This document shows positions 34,336 through 42,971 of a stretch of 64,000 bases of DNA, in pieces. Source of the stretch: an uncultured Prevotellaceae bacterium (GTDB taxonomy: Bacteria; Bacteroidota; Bacteroidia; Bacteroidales; Bacteroidaceae). Numbering within the stretch: position 1 is the first letter of the stretch; each line of letters starts with the position of its first letter. The position numbers and the translations under genes were made by a program. The DNA lies in assembly GCA_902764705.1 (NCBI GenBank), contig CACWWZ010000006.1, positions 1 through 64,000 on the forward strand, given 5' to 3'. A model generated the notes under the pieces. The model searched no databases. It had not been told where the DNA came from and saw only the letters and a list, made by a program, of their open reading frames with translations.

Positions 34336-35868
34336 TTACTTCAGCGCCTTGTTCAGCATGTAGTACATTTCGTTGTTCTGCAACTGCTGCTTGAACTCGT
34401 ACGTCTTCGTGTCCTTGTTGATCTTGACGTACTCGATGCCCAGCATTTCGGCGAAGTCCTCCCAGTACTCCTCGGTGATGTCGTACGAGAAGGCCGAGTG
34501 GTGTGTGCCGCCGGCCAGAATCCATGCAGCGGCGCCGATCTCGAACGTGGGCTGCGGAATCCAGAGGGCACTGGCTACGGGCAGATGGGGCATGGGCTTG
34601 GGCTCGATGCACTCTACCTCCTGCGAGATGAGTCGGAAGCGGTTGCCCAGGTCGACGACGGTGGCCTTGATGCCGGCGCCGGTCTTCGACGTGAACACGA
34701 GGCGCGCAGTCTGCTGCTTGCGGATGCCGATGCCGAGGAAGTGGACCTCGAGCTTGGGCTTGTCGCTGGCGATGAGCGGACAGACCTCGAGCATGTGGCT
34801 CTGCAGGCAGCTGGAGCGGTCGCCGGCGAAGTTGAGCGTATAGTCCTCGAGGAACGAGCAGCCGGTGGGCATACCCTGCTGGATGACCCACAGCGTGCGA
34901 TATAGGCAGGCTGTCTTCCAGTCACCCTCGGCACCGAAACCGATACCCTCGGCCATCAGGCGCTGAGAAGCGAGGCCGGGAATCTGGTCGAAACCACAGA
35001 AATCGGGCTGGTTGATGTCGGCATCGCCCAGGTCGTCGAAGTTCGTCGTGAACGCCGTGGCGCCCTCGTCCTTCAGCACGCGGCGCAGGGCAATCTCGGC
35101 CTTGGCAGCGTTCTTCACCTTCTCCCAGTAAACTTGTTCTCCGCTCTCGTCGATCTTGATGGTGTAGAGCTTCTTGTACTCCTCAACCAAAGCGTCAGCC
35201 TCGGCATCGGTAACCTTCTTGAAGTACTCCATCAGAGAAGAGACGGGGTAGTAGTCTACGTGATAGCCCAGACGCTGCTCGAATTCCACGCGGTCGCCGT
35301 CGGTAACGGCTACGTTGTTCATGTTCATACCGAACATCAGACAGCGTACGTCGTGAGCATCAGCAACACCAGCTGCTACGCGAGCCCAGACGGCAATCTT
35401 CTTCTGAGCCTCTTCATCCTTCCAGTAGCCGCAAACCACCTTACGGGCAATGCGCATGCGGGTGCAGATGTGTCCGAACTCAATGTCGCCGTGAGCCGAC
35501 TGGTTCAGGTTCATGAAGTCCATGTCGATCTCGCTCCAGGGAATTTCGGCGTTGTACTGTGTGTGGAAGTGGAGTAGGGGCTTCTGCAACTGCTGCAGAC
35601 CCTTGATCCACATCTTAGCGGGCGAGAAGGTGTGCATCCAGGTGATGATACCCACGCATTTCTCGTCGTTGTTGGCAGCCAGCATCACTTGCTCTACTTC
35701 CTTCGAGCTGTTGGCAGTGCCTTTATAAACAATCTTCACGGGGATGTTTCCAGAGGCATTCAATCCCTCGACCATCTCCTTGCTATGTCCGTCGACGGCA
35801 ACCACTGCGTCGCCTCCGTAAAGAAGCTGTGCACCAGTTACCCACCAAATCTCTAAATTTTCAAACAT
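34336..35868 (-). CDS. araA: L-arabinose isomerase
   Basis: Converts L-arabinose to L-ribulose, the first step of arabinose catabolism; cytoplasmic. The 510-residue length is normal. The N-terminus MFENLEIWWVTGAQLLYGGD is diagnostic. Substrate and metal residues lie in GFGAEGDWKTACLYRTLWVI, SHMLEVCPLIA and GGTHHSAFSYDI. It is the last gene of the minus-strand run galM-symporter-araR-araD-araA. A 108-bp gap with two C/G palindromes separates it from araD; I see no clear promoter there. Confidence 0.97.
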   Translation of the reverse strand: MFENLEIWWVTGAQLLYGGDAVVAVDGHSKEMVEGLNASGNIPVKIVYKGTANSSKEVEQVMLAANNDEKCVGIITWMHTFSPAKMWIKGLQQLQKPLLHFHTQYNAEIPWSEIDMDFMNLNQSAHGDIEFGHICTRMRIARKVVCGYWKDEEAQKKIAVWARVAAGVADAHDVRCLMFGMNMNNVAVTDGDRVEFEQRLGYHVDYYPVSSLMEYFKKVTDAEADALVEEYKKLYTIKIDESGEQVYWEKVKNAAKAEIALRRVLKDEGATAFTTNFDDLGDADINQPDFCGFDQIPGLASQRLMAEGIGFGAEGDWKTACLYRTLWVIQQGMPTGCSFLEDYTLNFAGDRSSCLQSHMLEVCPLIASDKPKLEVHFLGIGIRKQQTARLVFTSKTGAGIKATVVDLGNRFRLISQEVECIEPKPMPHLPVASALWIPQPTFEIGAAAWILAGGTHHSAFSYDITEEYWEDFAEMLGIEYVKINKDTKTYEFKQQLQNNEMYYMLNKALK

Positions 35869-35886
35869 GTTATTAACCCCCTCTTA

Positions 35887-35901
35887 TCCCCCCGAGGGGG
35901 A
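35887..35901. repeat. TCCCCCCGAGGGGGA palindrome in the araA/araD gap
   Basis: First of two C-run/G-run palindromes in this gap. It could form a hairpin that modulates araA relative to araD. Same family as 19122-19138 and 1314-1329. Confidence 0.65.
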
Positions 35902-35949
35902 AGACCAATAGGGGCATGGGTCTTTAATTAGAATATATTAAGTATAGTG

Positions 35950-35963
35950 TCCCCCTCGGGGGA
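35950..35963. repeat. TCCCCCTCGGGGGA palindrome in the araA/araD gap
   Basis: Second C-run/G-run palindrome, 14 nt before the araD stop. Confidence 0.65.
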
Positions 35964-35976
35964 CGAAAAGGGGGTC

Positions 35977-36675
35977 TTACTTCTTCTTTTGTCCGTAATA
36001 GGCGTTGGGGCCGTGTTTGCGGGAGAAGTGCTTCTCGACGAGCAGCGGATTCATCGTCGTCTCAGGGTTCAGCGTGAACGAAATGTAAGCCATCTTGGCC
36101 ACCTGCTCTGCTACAACGGCGTGATACACAGCCTGATCGGCATCTTTACCCCATGCAAAGGGACCGTGGTTCTTGACCAAAACAGCAGGGGTGTGAACGG
36201 GGTTGATATTGGCCTTGGTAATGCGGTCGACAATGACTACGCCCGTGTTATACTCATACTCTGCCATCTGGTCCTGTGTCATAGCTTCTGTGCAGGGAAT
36301 GCAGTCGTGGAAATAGTCGGCGTGCGTGGTTCCGATGTTGGGAATGTCCTTACCTGCCTGTGCCCATGCGGTAGCGTAGGTAGAATGTGTATGAACAATG
36401 CCGCCCAGTTCAGGGAAGGCTTTATATAATACAAGGTGTGTGGGGGTGTCACTGCTGGGGTTCAAGTCGCCCTCGACGACCTTGCCGGTCTCAAGGTCCA
36501 CAACAACCATGTCGCTGGCCTTCATTACGTCGTACTCCACACCAGAAGGCTTGATGACTACGAGGCCTTTCTCACGGTCGATGGCCGAAACGTTGCCCCA
36601 CGTGAATATCACAAGGTTATGCTTTACAAGGTCTAAGTTGGCCTTGAACACTTTCTCTTTCAGTTCTTCTAACAT
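35977..36675 (-). CDS. araD: L-ribulose-5-phosphate 4-epimerase
   Basis: Converts L-ribulose-5-phosphate to D-xylulose-5-phosphate, linking arabinose to the pentose phosphate pathway. 232 residues of the class II aldolase fold. The N-terminus [20 protein letters not shown] and [19 protein letters not shown] and [11 protein letters not shown] are typical. The zinc ligands are in [15 protein letters not shown] and [13 protein letters not shown]. The spacer to the upstream araR-like gene (36676-36711) consists almost entirely of heptamer repeats. Confidence 0.97.
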   Translation of the reverse strand: MLEELKEKVFKANLDLVKHNLVIFTWGNVSAIDREKGLVVIKPSGVEYDVMKASDMVVVDLETGKVVEGDLNPSSDTPTHLVLYKAFPELGGIVHTHSTYATAWAQAGKDIPNIGTTHADYFHDCIPCTEAMTQDQMAEYEYNTGVVIVDRITKANINPVHTPAVLVKNHGPFAWGKDADQAVYHAVVAEQVAKMAYISFTLNPETTMNPLLVEKHFSRKHGPNAYYGQKKK

Positions 36676-36677
36676 AG

Positions 36678-36712
36678 TTCTAACTCTTAATTCTTAATTC
36701 TTAACTCTTAAC
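36678..36712. repeat. Heptamer array forming the araD/araR spacer
   Basis: Five units on the plus strand: TTCTAAC, TCTTAAT, TCTTAAT, TCTTAAC, TCTTAAC. It runs from two bases before the araD start codon into the araR stop codon. The transcribed sense strand is purine-rich. Confidence 0.85.
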
Positions 36713-37389
36713 TATATCTTAAACGTCTTGTCTTCAGTGAATGCTTTCTTGTTGAATCGGTAGAGCGAGGCACCACGCTTCGACGTTTTTTTGTCAATCA
36801 GATCCGTCTTCTCGATGAAGTCCATTTCCTTGATGCGCTTGCGGAAATTGCGCTTGTCGAGCTCTTCACCGTTTACAGCCTCATAGAGTCGCTGCAATTG
36901 AGTCAGTGTAAACAGATCAGGCAGCAACTCGAAACCAACAGGGTCGGTTTTCATCTTCTGCTTCATCAGTTTGCGGGCCTTGACGACCATTTCGTTGTGG
37001 TCGGAATACATCTGCGGGATATCCTCGATGTTTACCCATTCCACATCGTGCTGCTTACGCTGGCGTTCGCTATAGTCTTTCACGTTAATCAATGCGTAGT
37101 ATGCCACAGACACCACGCGCTCGCCAGGATCGCGATCCAGATTACCGAAGGCTCCTACCTGACGCATAAATACGTTGCGCAGACCAGTCAGTTCGCGTAG
37201 TGTACGATGTGCAGCTTTGTCCAGGCTCTCGTCGTTGCGTACGAAGCCTCCGTAGAGGCTCCATTCGCCACGACCAGGATCCATATTGCGCTTGCCGATG
37301 AGTATCTTCAGCTTGTTGTTGTCGAAGCCGAAGATAATGCAGTCAACGGACAGCAGCACTTTCTGGAATTCCGAATAATACGTTGTCAT
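36712..37389 (-). CDS. araR: NUDIX-family transcriptional regulator of arabinose use (AraR-like)
   Basis: 225 residues: an N-terminal NUDIX domain (about 8-140) and a C-terminal winged helix (about 155-225, LFTLTQLQRLYEAVNGEELD, SKRGASLYRFN). The NUDIX box reads GGFVRNDESLDKAAHRTLRELTGL-like at 47-70: the scaffold is kept, but the RE-U-x-EE core has become RTLREL, losing catalytic glutamates, so it should bind rather than hydrolyse its ligand. A NUDIX-type arabinose regulator, AraR, is established in Bacteroides thetaiotaomicron, and the neighbours here (araD, araA, symporter, galM) match that locus. It lies 6 nt after the symporter stop... in the same transcript order symporter is downstream-adjacent on the window. 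Effector (probably L-arabinose) is inferred. Confidence 0.87.
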   Translation of the reverse strand: MTTYYSEFQKVLLSVDCIIFGFDNNKLKILIGKRNMDPGRGEWSLYGGFVRNDESLDKAAHRTLRELTGLRNVFMRQVGAFGNLDRDPGERVVSVAYYALINVKDYSERQRKQHDVEWVNIEDIPQMYSDHNEMVVKARKLMKQKMKTDPVGFELLPDLFTLTQLQRLYEAVNGEELDKRNFRKRIKEMDFIEKTDLIDKKTSKRGASLYRFNKKAFTEDKTFKI

Positions 37390-37395
37390 TGTTGT

Positions 37396-39087
37396 TTACC
37401 AGAAGTAGATGTAGAATGCTACGGTGAAACCAAGGATGACGATGGTGTGGAATACATCCCACTTGTTCCAGCTGGCACGGGTAGCAGCAATCTGCTCGGG
37501 AGTAGACGTGCCGAATACTAGGCCCTGAATCTTCTGCTGGTCGGGAGCCTCTGTCAACAGTGATACTACAATGACCACGAGGCAGCAGACAACGAGCATG
37601 ACACCGCAGAAGAACAGCCAGTTGAAGTCGTAGAACACGGCCTTGAACCAACTATCGGCAGCATCAGTAGCGTTGCTGTAGTAAACCTTGGCGCCCAGAC
37701 GGGTCAGACCGATGATGATACCAGAGAGCAAACCCCACATACCACCCTTGGCAGAGGCACGCTTCCAAGTGATACCCAGCAGGAATGCGGCTGCAATACC
37801 AGGAGCCAGCACCGACTGTACGTCCTGCAGGTAGTTGTAGAGCACATTTCCTACCGAACGCATGATGGGAATCCAGAGGATACCGAGAATCACGATGACG
37901 ACTGTAGCAGTCTGACCAATGCGTACCAGGCTCTTCTCCGAGGTCTGGGGCTTCAGGCGTTTCCAGAAGTCGATGGTGAACAACATAGCCGAAGAGTTGA
38001 ACAGTGAAGCCAGCGACGACATCAGGGCTGCAAGGATACCACAGACTACGAGGCCCTTCACACCGGCAGGCAGAATCTTAGCCACGAGGGTGGGGAAGGC
38101 TGCATCGGCATTAGGAGTACCATCGGCCAGCATAGGCAGGAAACCACCGTCGCCAATATACTTCTGATGCAGAGCAAAAGCAATCATACCAGGAATCAAG
38201 AACAGGAACACAGGTAACAACTTCAGATAAGCACCGAAAATGGTACCGCGACGAGCTTCCTTCTCGTCCTTACCGGAGAGCACACGCTGAACGATATACT
38301 GGTCGGTACACCAGTACCAGAAACCGATGACGGCCGAACCAATCAGGGCACCCAACCAAGGATACTGCGGGTCGCTGTTTGAACGCATCAGGTGAATCAT
38401 CGTACCTGTTGCACCGTCGTAGTTGGGCTTCACGTCGCAAAGCTGCAGCATCTGGTCCCAACTGCCCAGGGCCTTCATACCCAACACAAGGATGATGAGC
38501 GAGCCGAGCAGTAGAATAGGTGTCTGAAGCACTGAAGTGTAAAGCACAGACTTCATACCACCAAAGATGGTGTAGAGGGCAGTGATAAGAACCAGTCCGA
38601 TAGCGGCAATCCAGAAGAAGTCGATGCCCCAGAGTTCCTCGATACCGAATACCTGCTGGAACACGAGACCACCGGCATATACCGTAACGGCCACCTTCGT
38701 CAGCACGTATGAAATCAGCGAGATAACACTTAGGATGGTGCGGCTCTGGGTGTTGTAACGACGCTCCAGGAACTCAGGCATGGTATATACCATCGAGCGG
38801 GTATAGAACGGAACGAATACCCAACCCAGAATCAGAATCATCCAACCCTGAATCTCCCAGTGGGCCATTGCCATACCTGACGAAGCACCGGCACCGGCCA
38901 GTCCGATGAGGTGCTCAGAACCGATATTCGAAGCAAAGATAGATGCACCGATGGCAATCCACGTTGCGTCCTTACCACCGAGGAAATAGTCTGCCGAGTT
39001 GTCGTTCTTCTGTGAAACGACCCATAGTACGATGCCAATCAGCGCACAGCAGAAGACGCCAATGACAATCCAGTCTAATAATGCCAT
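37396..39087 (-). CDS. Sodium:sugar symporter (SSS/SGLT family)
   Basis: 563-residue inner-membrane protein with about 14 hydrophobic spans. The N-terminal LLDWIVIGVFCCALIGIVLW and SADYFLGGKDATWIAIGASI, FASNIGSEHLIGLAGAGASS are hallmarks of SGLT-type carriers. WIAAIGLVLITALYTIFGGM, MKSVLYTSVLQTPILL and YWCTDQYIVQRVLSGKDEKE are further family stretches. Its place between galM and the ara regulator and enzymes makes L-arabinose (or a related pentose) the likely substrate, imported with Na+. This couples uptake to the gradient maintained by the Nqr pump. The spacer to galM consists of AT-rich heptamers. Confidence 0.92.
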   Translation of the reverse strand: MALLDWIVIGVFCCALIGIVLWVVSQKNDNSADYFLGGKDATWIAIGASIFASNIGSEHLIGLAGAGASSGMAMAHWEIQGWMILILGWVFVPFYTRSMVYTMPEFLERRYNTQSRTILSVISLISYVLTKVAVTVYAGGLVFQQVFGIEELWGIDFFWIAAIGLVLITALYTIFGGMKSVLYTSVLQTPILLLGSLIILVLGMKALGSWDQMLQLCDVKPNYDGATGTMIHLMRSNSDPQYPWLGALIGSAVIGFWYWCTDQYIVQRVLSGKDEKEARRGTIFGAYLKLLPVFLFLIPGMIAFALHQKYIGDGGFLPMLADGTPNADAAFPTLVAKILPAGVKGLVVCGILAALMSSLASLFNSSAMLFTIDFWKRLKPQTSEKSLVRIGQTATVVIVILGILWIPIMRSVGNVLYNYLQDVQSVLAPGIAAAFLLGITWKRASAKGGMWGLLSGIIIGLTRLGAKVYYSNATDAADSWFKAVFYDFNWLFFCGVMLVVCCLVVIVVSLLTEAPDQQKIQGLVFGTSTPEQIAATRASWNKWDVFHTIVILGFTVAFYIYFW

Positions 39088-39100
39088 GATAATTTAATAT

Positions 39101-39128
39101 TTTACTATTTATAATTTACTATTTATTT
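39101..39128. repeat. Heptamer array in the symporter/galM spacer
   Basis: TTTACTA, TTTATAA, TTTACTA, TTTATTT on the plus strand, running into the galM stop codon. Confidence 0.7.
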
Positions 39129-40292
39129 TACGGAGAACTTGTAAGCAGCGTGGCTGAAGTACTTCTCGCCAGGATTCAGCACGGGGCTGGCCCACTCGGG
39201 ATGGTTGGGGCTGTCGGGATACTTCTGGCTCTCCAGACAGATGCTTACGTGCTGGGGATACTTCTTACCTAGCTTGCGGACGACGTTCTCTTCACCGTCG
39301 ACACCCTGGAAATTACCACTATATACCTGTACACCAGGCTCGTTGGTATACATCTCCATGAAGATACCCGTCTTGGGGCTATAGAGCGAAGCACATACCT
39401 GTGTGTCGTCACAATTGGTGTTCAAACACCAGTTGTGGTCGTAACCATGAGCATTTTTAATCTGATAATATTCTGAGTGGATGCTATCACCTACAGCATG
39501 TGGGGTGCGGAAGTCCATAGGTGTACCTTCAACAGGGAGAATCTTGCCAGTAGGCATATAGCTGTCGTCGCTCTCGGTGAAGTTGTCGGCATTCACATAG
39601 AGCACCTGATCGTAGGCGGCATTTTCCAAATCACCACTCAGATTATAGTAGTTGTGGTTCGTCTGGTTGATGATGGTTGGCTTGTCGGTGGTTGCCTCCC
39701 ATGTGATGTCCAGCGTATTGCCATTCACAATCTTATAGGTCGTAGTAGCCACAACATTGCCGGGGAACCCATTCTCACCGTCGGCAGCATTGATGGTCAG
39801 TTTCAAAGTCTGATCGTCAATCTGCTCAGCTTTGTAGACTTGGTTCATCCAACCCGTATCGCCACCGCCATGCAGACAGTGGTCGCGACCGTCGTGCTTG
39901 TCGTTCTGCTTCAGTTGGATAGTGTCGCCATTCAATACGAAACGTCCCATATTGATACGGTTGGCATAGCGGCCTACACTGGAACCGTAGTCGGTAGTCT
40001 TTTCCATGTACTGGGCAATGTTGTCGAAGCCGAGTACTACGTCGACAAGTGAGTCGTTCTTGTCGGGAACCATCAGCGAAACAATGCGTCCGCCGTAGTT
40101 GGTGATGCAAACTTCCATACCCTTGTCGCCTTTCAGCGTGTAGAGCTTAACGGTGTCACCATTGACGATGGTGTCGAAACGTGCTGCGTCCAAACCAGAC
40201 GCTGTCAGTACCTTCTGTTCACCAGAGGCACAAGCTGTGAACAGGGCTGCTGCCACTGCCATTCCAGCCAATACGAATGCTGATTTTTTCAT
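39123..40292 (-). CDS. galM: Aldose 1-epimerase lipoprotein
   Basis: Mutarotase interconverting the alpha and beta anomers of aldoses; 389 residues. A lipoprotein signal (MKKSAFVLAGMAVAAALFTAC, Cys21) places it in the periplasm, where it can present the anomer preferred by the symporter. The catalytic region has DKHDGRDHCLHGGGDTGWMN, with the conserved HGG; NQTNHNYYNLSGD; and near the C-terminus SICLESQKYPDSPNHPEW with the catalytic glutamate. First gene of the minus-strand arabinose run. A TTACAC/GTGTAA inverted repeat lies 21-46 nt upstream. Confidence 0.94.
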   Translation of the reverse strand: MKKSAFVLAGMAVAAALFTACASGEQKVLTASGLDAARFDTIVNGDTVKLYTLKGDKGMEVCITNYGGRIVSLMVPDKNDSLVDVVLGFDNIAQYMEKTTDYGSSVGRYANRINMGRFVLNGDTIQLKQNDKHDGRDHCLHGGGDTGWMNQVYKAEQIDDQTLKLTINAADGENGFPGNVVATTTYKIVNGNTLDITWEATTDKPTIINQTNHNYYNLSGDLENAAYDQVLYVNADNFTESDDSYMPTGKILPVEGTPMDFRTPHAVGDSIHSEYYQIKNAHGYDHNWCLNTNCDDTQVCASLYSPKTGIFMEMYTNEPGVQVYSGNFQGVDGEENVVRKLGKKYPQHVSICLESQKYPDSPNHPEWASPVLNPGEKYFSHAAYKFSVK

Positions 40293-40312
40293 TAGATGAA
40301 TAGTTTTTTAGG

Positions 40313-40343
40313 TTACACTTATTTGAATTTGGGTGTAAAATTA
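40313..40343 (-). promoter_or_regulatory. Candidate operator and weak promoter before galM
   Basis: TTACAC (40313-40318) and GTGTAA (40333-40338) form a 6-bp inverted repeat with a 14-bp gap. A poor -7-like TAATTTTA (40336-40343, minus strand) overlaps the right half. A weak promoter under an operator would suit AraR control, but no second copy was found near araB. Confidence 0.4.
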
Positions 40344-40370
40344 CAATATTATTTCCATATAACCATAAAA

Positions 40371-40398
40371 AACACCGAGAAATTTAGTTCCCGGTGTT
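40371..40398 (-). terminator. Terminator of the tsaB-rseP operon
   Basis: A 7-bp stem AACACCG/CGGTGTT with a 14-nt loop, followed on the minus strand by TTTTTTAT; 27 nt after the rseP stop. Confidence 0.75.
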
Positions 40399-40424
40399 GT
40401 TTTTACACTTTTTTAAGAGTTGGC

Positions 40425-41795
40425 TTACATATATCCTAGCCATCGGAGGATGTCGTTAAGGTTAGCGACAACCATCAGAAGGATGAGTATACCGAAACCA
40501 ACGTATTCAGCCTTAATCATGAAATTCTCGGAAGGCTTACGACGGGTAATCATCTCGTAAAGAAGGAACAGCACGTGTCCACCGTCGAGGGCTGGGATGG
40601 GCAGGATGTTCATGAAGGCAAGAATAATGCTCAGGAAAGCGGTCATCTTCCAGAACATATACCAGTCCCACATGGGCGGGAAAAGACTGCCAATAGCTCC
40701 GAAACCACCCAGTGACTTAGCACCTTCTGCTGAGAAAACATACTTCATGTCATCAACATAAGATGCCAGAACGTGCCAGCCGTATTTAATACCGGCAGGA
40801 ATACTCTCGAAGAATCCGTATTCGGTAGTGATGGGTTTGTAAATGTCAGCTATGCTCTTGATGGAAAAACCGAGCTTAAGGTCTGGGGTTAGAACGACAG
40901 ATGCAGTGTCGCAATGAGTGTCATTACCATAAACAACGGTTACTGTACGGGCCTTCAGTGAGTCGGCCTGAGTCTTGGCAGTAAGCAGCATGTCGTGACG
41001 ACGGCCCAGCTGGTCGACAAACTCATTGTATGAGTCGATGGCGGCATCGTTGAGCGCTAAAATACGGTCACCTTTTTGTATACCGATTCCTGCTGCTGGG
41101 GAGCCGGGCATGATGCTGTCGACCTGAGCGGGGAGCAGTGGACGAACGAACGATGGGTCTGCCTTGAGCATGCCCAGCAGGTTGAGGTCGCCAGGAAGCG
41201 TGATGCTCATAGGTTGACCGTTGCGGATAATATCGACACGATGGGCCTCGGAGATGTCACGATAGAGGTCGGCCGAGAAATCCTTAAAGGCCTTGGTGTC
41301 GGTGCCAACCAGGATGTCGCCATCCTGGAAACCATACGACTTGGCCTCCTGATTGAATTTCATTCCGAGGGTCATATCTTTGACGGGGATATAGGTGTCG
41401 CCCCACCAGAAGAGAATCTGTGAATAGATAAACAGCGCGAGAAGGAAATTAACCAACACACCGCCAATCATGATAAGCAGACGCTGCCAAGTGGGTTTGG
41501 TGCGGAATTCCCAAGGCTGTTCGGGTTGCTTCATTTGCTCGGTATCAAAACTCTCGTCAATCATACCGGCAATCTTACAATATCCGCCCAGGGGAATCCA
41601 GCCTACGCCGTACTCCGTATCGCTGTTTTTGGGTTTAAACTTGAAAAGACTAAATTTCCAGTCGAAGAAAATGTAAAACTTATCGACACGAACACCGAAA
41701 AGCTTTGCGAAGAAGAAGTGGCCACCCTCATGGAGCAATACCAGCAGAGAGATGGCCAGCATGAATTGTAATACTCTAATTAAAAAAACTTCCAT
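40425..41795 (-). CDS. rseP: Site-2 intramembrane zinc protease RseP
   Basis: Inner-membrane metalloprotease that cleaves membrane-bound anti-sigma factors and remnant signal peptides. 456 residues. The zinc motif LLHEGGHFFFAKLFGVR has His22, Glu23 and His26. The second catalytic motif is NILPIPALDGGHVLFLLYEM. Two PDZ-like regions lie between, the clearer one at AGIGIQKGDRILALNDAAID. Four membrane spans are visible. Last gene of the tsaB-to-rseP run. It is a plausible partner for the ECF sigma/anti-sigma pair at 26318-27294, though no direct link can be seen. Confidence 0.96.
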   Translation of the reverse strand: MEVFLIRVLQFMLAISLLVLLHEGGHFFFAKLFGVRVDKFYIFFDWKFSLFKFKPKNSDTEYGVGWIPLGGYCKIAGMIDESFDTEQMKQPEQPWEFRTKPTWQRLLIMIGGVLVNFLLALFIYSQILFWWGDTYIPVKDMTLGMKFNQEAKSYGFQDGDILVGTDTKAFKDFSADLYRDISEAHRVDIIRNGQPMSITLPGDLNLLGMLKADPSFVRPLLPAQVDSIMPGSPAAGIGIQKGDRILALNDAAIDSYNEFVDQLGRRHDMLLTAKTQADSLKARTVTVVYGNDTHCDTASVVLTPDLKLGFSIKSIADIYKPITTEYGFFESIPAGIKYGWHVLASYVDDMKYVFSAEGAKSLGGFGAIGSLFPPMWDWYMFWKMTAFLSIILAFMNILPIPALDGGHVLFLLYEMITRRKPSENFMIKAEYVGFGILILLMVVANLNDILRWLGYM

Positions 41796-41810
41796 TATAA
41801 TACTATATTC

Positions 41811-42971
41811 TTATTTGTTCATTAATTCAGTGGCAATACGACGGGCCTCAGCGTCGGAGGCAATATAGGTGTCGTAACTGGGGTTTTTGTCATATGTTGC
41901 GCGCTGCATAGTCTCAGCAATGATGTCGGCCATCTGGAGGAATCCACACTTGTCGTCGAGGAATCCGCGATTGACAATCTCGTTGGCTGCATTGACGATA
42001 CAAGGCATATTACCACCACGGTCAATGGCTTCGAAAGCCAATGCAAGACAGCGGAACTTCTTCAGGTTGGGCTCAAAGAACTCGAGTTTCTGTGAAGTGA
42101 AGAGGTCAAGGCGGTCACCACTAAGCGACAGTCGCTGGGGGAATGAGAAAGCATATTGGATAGGCAGTCGCATATCGGGCACACCCAACTGGGCCTTGAC
42201 GGCGCCATCGTGGAACTGTACGGCACTGTGTACAATGCTCTGCGGATGCACCAGTACCTGAATCTGACGGGCATCAACGCCAAAGAGCCATTTGGCCTCA
42301 ATGACCTCGAAACCTTTGTTCATCATCGTGGCTGAGTCGATGGTAATCTTCGCACCCATGTCCCATGTGGGGTGGCGCAAGGCGTCGGCCTTGGTAACCG
42401 TTTCAAGCTGTTCCATCGTAAAGTTGCGGAACGGACCGCCCGATGCTGTCAGCAGAATCTTTTCTATGGGGTTGTCATCCTCACCTACCAAACTCTGGAA
42501 GATGGCTGAATGCTCGCTATCAACAGGCAGGATAGGGGTGTGGTACTGCTGTGCCAATTGTAGTATCAACTCACCAGCCACCACCAGCGTCTCTTTGTTG
42601 GCCAAGGCAATAGCCTTGCGAGCCTTGATGGCGTGAATAGTAGGCGACAGACCAGCAAAACCAACCATGGCTGTTAGCACCATATCGATGGGCGCTGCCT
42701 CTACGATTTCGTCGAGGGCTTGTTTGCCAGCATACACCTTCACGTCTGGAAGGTCGCTCATCAGCTCCTTCAACTCATCGTACCGCTGCTCGTTGGCAAT
42801 AACAATGGCGGCAGGCTTGAATTGATGGGCCTGTTCAGCCAGCAATTCAACTTTATTGTTTGCTGTCAGACAGTAAACCTCGTACAGGTCACTATGCTCT
42901 TTGATGACCTCCAGGGCTTGTGTGCCTATTGATCCTGTAGAGCCTAATATGGCAATTTGCTTTTTCTTCAT
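41811..42971 (-). CDS. dxr: 1-deoxy-D-xylulose 5-phosphate reductoisomerase
   Basis: Makes 2-C-methyl-D-erythritol 4-phosphate in the MEP isoprenoid pathway. 386 residues. The NADPH-binding N-terminus is KQIAILGSTGSIGTQALEVI. Conserved parts are ALANKETLVVAGELI, the metal and substrate residues in PVDSEHSAIFQSL, LTASGGPFRN, HPTWDMGAKITIDSATMMNK, and the C-terminal ANEIVNRGFLDDKCGF. The start codon overlaps the rimM stop by 4 nt, so the genes are translationally coupled. Confidence 0.97.
   Translation of the reverse strand: MKKKQIAILGSTGSIGTQALEVIKEHSDLYEVYCLTANNKVELLAEQAHQFKPAAIVIANEQRYDELKELMSDLPDVKVYAGKQALDEIVEAAPIDMVLTAMVGFAGLSPTIHAIKARKAIALANKETLVVAGELILQLAQQYHTPILPVDSEHSAIFQSLVGEDDNPIEKILLTASGGPFRNFTMEQLETVTKADALRHPTWDMGAKITIDSATMMNKGFEVIEAKWLFGVDARQIQVLVHPQSIVHSAVQFHDGAVKAQLGVPDMRLPIQYAFSFPQRLSLSGDRLDLFTSQKLEFFEPNLKKFRCLALAFEAIDRGGNMPCIVNAANEIVNRGFLDDKCGFLQMADIIAETMQRATYDKNPSYDTYIASDAEARRIATELMNK

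Noticed and set aside
34178..34891. Minus-strand reading frame of 237 codons within araA
   Set aside because: Out-of-frame shadow of araA rich in Arg/His/Gly, with no recognisable domain.
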